A stretch of DNA of 64,000 nt from Opitutaceae bacterium (lineage in GTDB: Bacteria > Verrucomicrobiota > Verrucomicrobiia > Opitutales > Opitutaceae): NCBI GenBank assembly GCA_016711225.1, contig JADJTK010000010.1, positions 62,001 through 126,000 of the forward strand. Reading direction: 5' to 3'. A program made the translations under genes and the position numbers. Shown here one piece after another: positions 34,437 to 41,095 of the stretch. Each line of letters begins with the position of its first letter. Position 1 is the stretch's first letter. The notes beneath the pieces were generated by a model that was not told where the DNA came from, did not search any database, and saw nothing but the letters and a program-made list of their open reading frames with translations.

Positions 34437-35234
34437 ATGAAGTCCTCCGCGAGAGCACTCTTTCTGGTTCCACTCCTCCTTAGCTCGGGGCTCGGTGTTT
34501 TTCTGGCCGACGCGATGTGGTGGCACAAAAGCAACGGGGTGATGGAGTGGATCGCGAGTATGCCGATTCTAGGATCGATACTCTACACACCGGCGTTTTG
34601 GATCCTCTATGTTTGCACCACATTCGGGATTGGACCGTCCGGCGATGCAGCTTGGGGAATGCTTCCGTGGTGCGTGATCGCTTACTGGGTTCTCCTCGGG
34701 TTATTCGGCGGCGTGGCTTTGGTCTGGCTATCCGGAAGAAAAAACAGAGTGGGCCGAACCAGCGGTCACAGCCCAACGCCTCTACGATGTCCTTTTCAAA
34801 CTCAGTATCCGGTGTTCGGCGCGGCTGATCCGGAGCGTTCGGCAGAAGATATGACCGCGCACCAAGCAGACATTATCTATACTTCGCTTGCGTTCATTCT
34901 CCCAATCGCGGCGGTCGTTGTGATACGGAAAGGCTGGGTTGCCATCCCGCTTGCCGCATTTTCGCATTGGGCCACTGTCGATTTCGCAAGAAGAGTCCTG
35001 CAGCAACTCGATCCGAAAAGAGATGCAGGATTATACGACGCATTATGGAAAGTGTTTGGATGGATTCAGGCAATTCTCTTGGTCATTATATTATGGACAA
35101 TGAAGCAGTGCTATCTGCGGCTTAGAGACAGAACAGCTACGCAGAACGTCGCTACGACCAGCACGCAGGCAGGGACGCCTGCGACACCCACGAATGGGAC
35201 CAGCGGGCTAACCGGAAATGCCCGGACAGGCTGA
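34437..35234 (+). CDS. Cassettes 16 and 17 fused in frame: multi-helix membrane protein
   Basis: One frame of 265 residues covers cassette 16 (to about residue 105), the whole of attC 16 and cassette 17. The first part has three membrane helices (ALFLVPLLLSSGLGVFLADA, ILGSILYTPAFWILYVCTTF and CVIAYWVLLGLFGGVALVWL). The attC adds about 30 polar residues (TSGHSPTPLRCPF and so on). The second part is the cassette 17 protein. Separate translation from ATG 34851 is also possible. Function of either part unknown. Confidence 0.6.
   Translation: MKSSARALFLVPLLLSSGLGVFLADAMWWHKSNGVMEWIASMPILGSILYTPAFWILYVCTTFGIGPSGDAAWGMLPWCVIAYWVLLGLFGGVALVWLSGRKNRVGRTSGHSPTPLRCPFQTQYPVFGAADPERSAEDMTAHQADIIYTSLAFILPIAAVVVIRKGWVAIPLAAFSHWATVDFARRVLQQLDPKRDAGLYDALWKVFGWIQAILLVIILWTMKQCYLRLRDRTATQNVATTSTQAGTPATPTNGTSGLTGNARTG
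34753..34843 (+). other. attC site 16 (91 bp)
   Basis: R'' GCCGAAC (34753) and R' GTTCGGC (34837). R'' does not match the left box of cassette 16 (GTTAGCC). The site is read through by an open frame. Resembles attC 6 inside. Confidence 0.83.
34851..35234 (+). CDS. Cassette 17: two-helix membrane protein (alternative start of the fused frame)
   Basis: ATG 34851 lies 7 bases after the crossover box, the position typical of cassette starts here. The 127 residues contain IIYTSLAFILPIAAVVVIRK and VFGWIQAILLVIILWTM helices. The Thr/Ala-rich tail is encoded by a GCAGGC palindrome (about 35164-35182) and sequence up to the isolated GGCTAAC at 35206. No complete attC follows. Confidence 0.5.
   Translation: MTAHQADIIYTSLAFILPIAAVVVIRKGWVAIPLAAFSHWATVDFARRVLQQLDPKRDAGLYDALWKVFGWIQAILLVIILWTMKQCYLRLRDRTATQNVATTSTQAGTPATPTNGTSGLTGNARTG
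35206..35212 (+). other. Orphan R''-like box at the right end of the array
   Basis: CCAGCGGGCTAACC matches the beginning of other attC sites, but no L', L'' or GTTRRRY partner follows before purA. It is probably the remnant of a truncated attC. It matches the left box of cassette 16 rather than that of cassette 17. Confidence 0.45.
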
Positions 35235-35284
35235 ATGACTTCGTCATCCAGTTACACGGATTCGCCTCCGTGTCCTCCTCCGCC

Positions 35285-36826
35285 TCAGGCGAGCTTGAGC
35301 AGCTCGGCGGTGGCGGGCACGTCCTTGATGATCTGCGCGGGCAGCGGGCCGACCCCGAGGTAACGGAGATTCGGCAACACCGCCGGCAACGGTTCGCCGG
35401 CGTAGGCGCAGCCGACGATCGCTTTCATCATCGCGGCGACATAACGCTGCGCGGCGGCGGGCAGATCGGCCCACTGGCGGGCGGTCGAGATGTCCTCGGC
35501 CCAGCCGAGGTGGCGCTCGTAGATCGGCGTGAGTGTTTTGCGGACTTCCTCGTGGCGCGGCACGTGGCGGAGCGTCTTGCCGTCGGTGGTGCGGTAGCCG
35601 GTGCAGAGGAGCAGATCCTCGCTCCAGTCGCCGGCCCAGGTGAGCGCATCGATCTTGTTGATCATCACGTCGTGGTAGCCGCCGTAGCGCAGGGCGTCGC
35701 CCTTTTCCACGGCGTCGAACCAGCCGACCATGCGCTGGCGGCCGGTGGAGGTGCCGAACTCGATCTGCTTGAGCTTCTTGGCGAGCGGATGGGCGTCGTC
35801 CATCTGCGTGAGGAAGGTGTGGGTACCGACCTTGGTGTCGTAGCCCTTGGCCACGCCGAAGACGTGCAGGGGCTGCAGCGGAATGCCGATGGATTCGAAG
35901 AACTCGGGCGTGTAGGTGTGCGAGGCGGTGACGTTGGGCGAGAAGCCGCGGCGCTTGTCCAGCCAGTAGGACTGGCCGAACTCGCCCACGATGGAGCGGC
36001 CCGCGAGGATTTCCTTGAGCACGAGCTCGCGCACTTCGACCACGCGGTGGGCGAGGGTGGAACCGGCCTGCCAATACACCTCGGTGAGCGCCTCGAGATT
36101 GAGGGTGAAGGGCGTGGCGCCTTTGAACCGTAGGAAGTCGAATTCGGCGGCGGTGAACACTCCGGCCTCGATGGCCTCGGCGTTGGCGCGCTGCTCGGCG
36201 GCGGTGAGCTTGGCGAAGAAGCTGTCCCAAGTCTCCGGGCTCACGCGGCAGACGTGCTGGATGGTGCGCAGGGCGCGGTCGACGCGGCCGGCGAGCTTGC
36301 GGGCGAAGGCCTCGCGCGAGCCGCGGAAGTCGGCGTAGTAGATCTGCCACTGGCCAGTCTCGTCGTTGTAGGATGGGGTGATGCCGCGGCCGGTGGAGCC
36401 GCGGGGTTCCTCGGCGAGGACGTGCACCCGATACTCTTCCCAGGCCAGATCCAGCAGGCGGTGGGTGAGGTCGGAAACGAGGGTGCGCTCGTCGATGGCG
36501 AGGCGCTCGACGACCTTGAAGCCGCGTTGTTCGAGCGGTTTGATCTCCCACCAGAATTTGCGCGGGTCGGCCACGACGCCGCTGCCGATGGCGAGGTGGG
36601 GCACGCTCGACTCGATGATGCCGGCGGGCAGGAGGTTGAGCTTGATGCCGCCCGTGGTGTGGCCGGAGTTGGCGCCGCCGTTGACCTTCAATACCACCGA
36701 GACGGGTTTGCCGCCGGGGGTGGCGCGCAGTTCCTCGACCACCTCGGAGATGAGGCGGCCTTTGCCTTCGTCGCCGAAGCTGATGCCGACGTCGGCGATG
36801 AGTTGGCTGGTGATGGGAGTGAGCAT
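35285..36826 (-). CDS. purA: Adenylosuccinate synthetase
   Basis: This 513-residue enzyme catalyses IMP + aspartate + GTP to adenylosuccinate, the first AMP-specific step of purine synthesis. Motifs are GISFGDEGKGRL (phosphate-binding loop, about 14-25), VLKVNGGANSGHTTGG (about 47-62, catalytic His) and GSTGRGITPSYNDE (IMP loop). It is longer than the usual 430 residues because of insertions in the middle and at the C-terminus. The start at 36826 (MLTPITSQLIADVG) is chosen because upstream codons are not protein-like. The gene ends 72 bp from the array remnant. Confidence 0.93.
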   Translation of the reverse strand: MLTPITSQLIADVGISFGDEGKGRLISEVVEELRATPGGKPVSVVLKVNGGANSGHTTGGIKLNLLPAGIIESSVPHLAIGSGVVADPRKFWWEIKPLEQRGFKVVERLAIDERTLVSDLTHRLLDLAWEEYRVHVLAEEPRGSTGRGITPSYNDETGQWQIYYADFRGSREAFARKLAGRVDRALRTIQHVCRVSPETWDSFFAKLTAAEQRANAEAIEAGVFTAAEFDFLRFKGATPFTLNLEALTEVYWQAGSTLAHRVVEVRELVLKEILAGRSIVGEFGQSYWLDKRRGFSPNVTASHTYTPEFFESIGIPLQPLHVFGVAKGYDTKVGTHTFLTQMDDAHPLAKKLKQIEFGTSTGRQRMVGWFDAVEKGDALRYGGYHDVMINKIDALTWAGDWSEDLLLCTGYRTTDGKTLRHVPRHEEVRKTLTPIYERHLGWAEDISTARQWADLPAAAQRYVAAMMKAIVGCAYAGEPLPAVLPNLRYLGVGPLPAQIIKDVPATAELLKLA

Positions 36827-37025
36827 GGCGCGGATAAAATGCGGATTGCGGATCTCTGATTGCGGAATGGCAGAATAGCGGACGGCGGCGAAAAGGAGAG
36901 AGCGAGTAGGAGAACGAACGGAAATGTGAGAGCGGTGGCGTGCCCTCCGAAGCCTTGGCGAAGGAGGGGAACGAAGCAGGAAAAAGGGTGGGAACGGTGT
37001 TGGCGAGCGCGGAGAAGGCGGGGGG

Positions 37026-37526
37026 TTAGGGGGACGATTCGCTGGGATGCCGGCCGAGCCAACTTGCGGCATACTCGTCGATCACCCGGTCGATGTTGGA
37101 ACGATCTGCATTGGCCCAATACCATTGTACCGGTTCGGATTCGAGATCCCACTTCGCGTGGTAGAGAAGATAGAAGTCTCTGAGTTGGTCGTCGTAGTGG
37201 CGCGCGAGGTGCAGATCCGCAAGGCGGCGCAGCGTCTCCTTGCGGGCTAGCTTGCCCTGCCGCATCTCCTCGAGGAGGGACGTCGTGTACAAGGCGACAT
37301 GCTGATCGCTCGGGCGGGTTTGGATACCCTGCTCCTTGAATACCAACGCGAATAGCTGCTGCACTTCGTTGTGGTCGAGCGGGGGCTCGAGGCCCGCCAG
37401 GATCCTAAGGCTCTTGGTGTCGCAGTCTTGGCTCAGAACGTTGCCCGCCCAGCCGACGACTCCATCCGCGGACACTAGCCCGAGCGCCATCCCTGCGTGA
37501 ACCTCGTGGATGTGGGGCGGGAGCAT
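37026..37526 (-). CDS. Hypothetical protein
   Basis: The 166-residue soluble protein is mostly helical, with NEVQQLFALVFKEQG and LARKETLRRLADLHLARHYD. There is no signal peptide. It lies between guaB and purA on the same strand, 181 bp after guaB and 199 bp before purA. A later start (MALGLVSADG, residue 13) is possible. No family recognised; its place between two purine genes may be coincidental. Confidence 0.55.
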   Translation of the reverse strand: MLPPHIHEVHAGMALGLVSADGVVGWAGNVLSQDCDTKSLRILAGLEPPLDHNEVQQLFALVFKEQGIQTRPSDQHVALYTTSLLEEMRQGKLARKETLRRLADLHLARHYDDQLRDFYLLYHAKWDLESEPVQWYWANADRSNIDRVIDEYAASWLGRHPSESSP

Positions 37527-37707
37527 GGGGTGTCGTGGGGCTGGCGTGGTTCGAAATCGTTGTCGTTTTCGGTGGGGCTAGCGGGCTCGGGCGTGGTGCC
37601 GAGCCGAGTGCGGGCGGGCGGGTTGAGAACGAGGACGAGAACGAGGACGAGCAGGAGCAGGAGAATGGCCCCTGCTCAGACGTGCGCTTTGTGGGCTTTG
37701 ATCTCGA

Positions 37708-39243
37708 TCACGTCGTGGGGGCGGCTTCGCGCTGGCCGGCGGGGCTCACCCGGATGTAGCGGGCGCGCTGGCGATGGGCGGCGAGAGTCGGGGCGCCGAG
37801 ATAGCCGAGGCCGCTTTGCACGCCGCCGATGAGCTGGCCGAGCACGTCGTCGATCGAACCGGACACTTCTTTCAACGCCTCGATGCCTTCGGCGGCGACC
37901 TTGCGCGTGTTGTCGTTCTTGTCGTGACCGTAGCGGGCGGCGGAGCCGGCCTTCATTGCGGCCAGCGTGCCCATGCCGCGGTACTGCTTGTAGAGTTTGC
38001 CGTCGATTTCGACGATGTCGCCCGGAGCTTCGCGGCAACCGGCGAGCAGGCCGCCGCACATGACGACGTCGGCGAGGGTGAGGGCCTTCACGATGTCGCC
38101 GGACTTCACGATGCCGCCGTCGGCGATGAGGCGCACGCCCTTGGCGGCGGCGGCCTTGCTGCAGACGTAGAGGGCGGTGAGCTGCGGGATGCCCACGCCG
38201 GCGACGACGCGGGTGGTGCAGATCGAGCCGGGGCCCTGGCCGACCTTGATGGCATTGGCGCCGCAGTCGGCGAGGTATTCGACTCCGGAGCCGCTGGTGA
38301 CGTTGCCGGCGATGATGGTGAGGCCGGGGAAGGCGGAGCGGATGAGCTTCACTGTCTCTCCCACGCCCTTGGTGTGGCCGTGGGCGGTGGAGACGGCGAC
38401 GCAGTCGACGTGTTCGGCGACGAGGGCGCCGATGTGGGCCACGATCTTGTCGCGGTCCAGCGAGCCGTCGGGCAGGCGCACGGGGGCGACGGCGGCGCCG
38501 ACCACGAGGCGGAAATCGGTATCGCGAGCGGGCTTCCGGTTGGTCTTGGCCTCGGCGAGGATGCGCTCGACGTCGGAGCTGGTGACCAAGCCGCGGAACT
38601 TCCCGTTGTCGTCGACGACGAGCATCTTGTTCACGCCCACATGCTCGTTGAAGAAGCGGTCGGCGGCGCGGATGGGGTCGGGGCCGACATCGCGGAGGTT
38701 GATGGTGAAGAGGCGGTCTCGGGGCGTCATGGCCTCGGCGACGGTCTTGGCGCGGTAGCGCTCTTTCACGACATTGCCGCCGAGCAGGCCGGCGAGGCGG
38801 CCGGCTTCGTCGACGACGGGGAAGGCGCGGAAGTCGAAACGCTTCTGCTCGACGAGGGCGAGGATGTCGCCGATGAGCTGGCCGGACTGTACGGTGATGG
38901 GATCCTGGATCATGCCGTGCACGTGGCGTTTCACGCGGGCGACTTCCTTGATCTGCTCCTTCGCCTGCATGTTGTAGTGGATCAGGCCGATGCCGCCGTT
39001 GAGGGCCATCGAGATGGCCATGCGCGACTCGGTGACGGTGTCCATGTCGGCGGAGACGACGGGGACCTGGAGGCGGAGGGAGTCCGAGAGGGAGGCGGAA
39101 AGGTCGGTGTCCTTGGGGAGGATATCCGAGTAGAGCGTGGCCAGGGAGACGTCGTCGTACGTCAGGGCCATGGGGCGGTTCGCGGCGAAGAATTCGTCGG
39201 CGGAGAGATAGAATTGCGCGTCGGAAGCAGCAGTGAAGCTCAT
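37708..39243 (-). CDS. guaB: IMP dehydrogenase
   Basis: The 511-residue enzyme oxidises IMP to XMP with NAD+, the committed step to GMP. The barrel starts LTYDDVSLATLYSDI (about 26-40). Two CBS domains are inserted at about 115-235 (VEAMTPRDRLFTIN and similar). The catalytic loop is GQGPGSICTTRVVAGVGIPQ with Cys at about residue 320. DGGI and GGLLAG substrate-phosphate segments and the flap YRGMGTLAAMK are present. The start at 39243 is the ATG beginning MSFTAAS; the upstream frame is repeat sequence. Confidence 0.93.
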   Translation of the reverse strand: MSFTAASDAQFYLSADEFFAANRPMALTYDDVSLATLYSDILPKDTDLSASLSDSLRLQVPVVSADMDTVTESRMAISMALNGGIGLIHYNMQAKEQIKEVARVKRHVHGMIQDPITVQSGQLIGDILALVEQKRFDFRAFPVVDEAGRLAGLLGGNVVKERYRAKTVAEAMTPRDRLFTINLRDVGPDPIRAADRFFNEHVGVNKMLVVDDNGKFRGLVTSSDVERILAEAKTNRKPARDTDFRLVVGAAVAPVRLPDGSLDRDKIVAHIGALVAEHVDCVAVSTAHGHTKGVGETVKLIRSAFPGLTIIAGNVTSGSGVEYLADCGANAIKVGQGPGSICTTRVVAGVGIPQLTALYVCSKAAAAKGVRLIADGGIVKSGDIVKALTLADVVMCGGLLAGCREAPGDIVEIDGKLYKQYRGMGTLAAMKAGSAARYGHDKNDNTRKVAAEGIEALKEVSGSIDDVLGQLIGGVQSGLGYLGAPTLAAHRQRARYIRVSPAGQREAAPTT

Positions 39244-39314
39244 GGACGAGTTTAACTTCGACGGGGAGGGGAAGGGGTCAATGCGGATTTGCGCGGGCGG
39301 ATTACGGAGAGTCG

Positions 39315-39449
39315 TCACGGAGAGCACAGAGAGGGCGGAGGCCACAGAGGCTCGGAAGAGGTTAACCGCAAGGAACGCAGAGAACGCAAAGGATCGGATT
39401 TCACCACGAAGGGCACAGTGAACACAGAGGCAGAGGCGGGCACGGAGGA
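39315..39449. repeat. CACAGAG-type dispersed repeat, copy 4
   Basis: The longest copy. It contains CACAGAGG words, TCGGAAGAGGTTAACCGCAA, GGAACGCAGAGAACGCAAAG and TTCACCACGAAGGGCACAG. Lies between guaB and the DUF6709-like gene. Confidence 0.65.
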
Positions 39450-39462
39450 ATGGGGGAGGGTG

Positions 39463-39509
39463 GCCGCGTTGACCTCAACGCGGCAGACTCGATTGAGGTC
39501 AATCGAGTC
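39463..39509. repeat. Two adjacent perfect palindromes
   Basis: GCCGCGTTGA-CC-TCAACGCGGC (39463-39484) is followed one base later by GACTCGATTGA-GG-TCAATCGAGTC (39486-39509). The first is a copy of the palindrome at 18436-18459. The second has the same layout with a GG loop. Confidence 0.75.
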
Positions 39510-39596
39510 CATCGACTGGCGGGGGGGCGGACCGCGGGGCCGGTTTCGGAGCGACTGGCCCTCCTTGGGCTCAACGAAGAAGACGCGGCCGCGGAT

Positions 39597-39658
39597 ATTC
39601 GGGCGCGTGCAGGCCCGCTGATCTACCGCGGAATCGCAGGCAGGGACGCCTACGCCAC
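39597..39658. repeat. 62-bp dispersed repeat, copy 1 (contains REP family A unit)
   Basis: The unit ATTCGGGCGCGTGCAGGCCC, with CTACCGCGGAATCGCAGGCA following, aligns over 62 bp with 41034-41095 with few mismatches. The first third is the same unit as in the paired element at 8791-8864. Confidence 0.65.
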
Positions 39659-39669
39659 GCGAACGGGTG

Positions 39670-40821
39670 TCACCTGGTCGTTTGTGAAGCCGCGCCGGTT
39701 CGCTCTGGCGGGCTCGCGCGCCGCCGCTCGACCTCGGACAAGATCGCCTGCCGCGCGGTCCAGTTTCCCCAGTCCTGTGCCAGTTGCAGGCTGTACTCGT
39801 AGATTGCCCACGGGGCCGCCTCGCGTAGGGCCGCGAACAGGGTGTCCCTGGCCTCCGGTCCGGGCCGCCGGAGCTTGCGAGGGATAAGCCGGCCCAGCCA
39901 GGCGAACAGCCGCGGCGAGGTTTGGCCCATCTCGAACTCGTGCGCGCTACCGTCGACGAAATGGAGTTTCAGCTTGTGGATGGTCCCGGTGGGGACGCCG
40001 TTGACGCGATGCTCAGTGTCGTTGCCGTAGGCCCAGACGAGGTTGGCCAAGGGGCGCAGGTGGGCGGTCAACACTCCGCCGTGATAGAACCAATCCCGGC
40101 TCAAGCGCAGACGCAGGGGGCGGCGGTGGCCGGCGGTGGCCGGCATGCTCCATCCGGCACCGAGCTAGGCACTCACAGCCTGCCAATCGTCGTTTGGGGA
40201 CGTGGATGGTTCGAGCAGGGGGCGGAGCAGCGGATGCGTTACGGGGCACAGGTGACGGCGGAAAGCCCGGGCGGATAGCCAGAACCCGATCGCAACGAGG
40301 ATGGCCCCGGGGAGGGCGAAAAGGGGGTGCGGCTGGGCCTCGCTGGTGGCATCGAACAGAAATGGCTCCAGTTCAGGCAATCCTGCCTTTTGCGCGCTGG
40401 CGCTCAGCCGGTCGGCCAAACCCGAGGACGCAGGAACGATACGCCCCAGGTAGGCATCGGACTCAGTATTCGGATCGAGACGCACGGCCACGGTTTTGCC
40501 GGCCATGGGGACGAAGTGAAACACCGCCACGAGTTGCTCCTGGGCGTTTCTGCCGGAGGACCGGCTCCATTCTTCGAGTTCGCAAGGGATCGCGCCGGCC
40601 GACTCCAGGCGGAACCACGGCCCGGCCTGGACGGCCCGAGGAACCGGCCCCGCGAACGCTTCAATGGTGAGTGGCCGCGGCCCTTGGATCGGGCCGAGCC
40701 ATTCGTGCTGAAAGTAGGCCCCGCAGAGGAACCCAGCCGCCAGCACGGCAAGGCCGAGTCCGAGCAGGTTGCGGTTCAGTCGCCGGATTTCGGCGAGGAG
40801 GAAGGTGTTGGTGTCGAGCAT
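39670..40821 (-). pseudogene. DUF6709-like membrane protein interrupted by one TAG
   Basis: Two ORFs in the same frame, 40165-40821 (218 residues) and 39670-40146, are separated only by a TAG at 40165-40167 and five codons. The first has two membrane helices (LLGLGLAVLAAGFLCGAYF, about 20-38, and LFALPGAILVAIGFWLSA, about 172-190). The second carries LANLVWAYGNDTEHRVNGVP and TGTIHKLKLHFVDG, typical of the cytoplasmic C-terminal domain of DUF6709 proteins. The order matches one full-length DUF6709 protein, so the TAG is most likely a nonsense mutation or base error. Two separate genes remain possible. Confidence 0.6.
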
Positions 40822-41033
40822 GGTCTACACGGCACCTCCGCGTTCATCCACTGCCCGGGTGCCAGCGAGCGTATCCTTGGGCCGGTTGGCGCGAGGCGAC
40901 GACTCAAAACTTGGCGGTTGGTGACTGTATCGTTAGAGCTCAACTACGTCGGACGGTGTGCGGATCGGGAGAGCGGACGCCGGTCCTGTGTTCTTCGCCG
41001 CGATGAACACAGGTTGGCGTTCCTACCGCGGAC

Positions 41034-41095
41034 AATCGGGCGCGTGTGAGCACGCTGACCTACCGCGGAATCGCAGGCAGGGACGGCTGCGCCAC
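41034..41095. repeat. 62-bp dispersed repeat, copy 2
   Basis: AATCGGGCGCGTGTGAGCAC, then GCTGACCTACCGCGGAATCG and a GCAGGCAGGGACGG end. It ends against the stop codon of the M2 peptidase gene. Counterpart of 39597-39658. Confidence 0.65.

Larger units (their letters stand above)
25757..35212 (+). mobile_element. Integron gene-cassette array without integrase (CALIN), 17 cassettes
   Basis: Sixteen attC sites of 90-93 bp recur about every 350-1000 bp, all in the same orientation. Each follows one short plus-strand ORF. Boxes have the form RYYYAAC (R'') and GTTRRRY (R', allowing GTTCGSC). In 14 of the first 16 cassettes R'' is the exact complement of the cassette's own left R' box. This is the known consequence of attC structure and IntI-mediated circularisation. 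No intI is in the window. An IS3-family element (32304-33667) interrupts cassette 14. The last recognisable box is an isolated GGCTAAC at 35206-35212, 72 bp from the purA stop codon. Confidence 0.9.

Noticed and set aside
25757..35212. CRISPR array as explanation for the regularly spaced repeats
   Set aside because: Repeats are about 90 bp, imperfect and palindromic, and the spacers of 250-900 bp contain genes; no cas genes are present.
37774..39255. 493-codon open frame on the plus strand
   Set aside because: It lies fully opposite guaB, whose catalytic loop and CBS domains are unmistakable.
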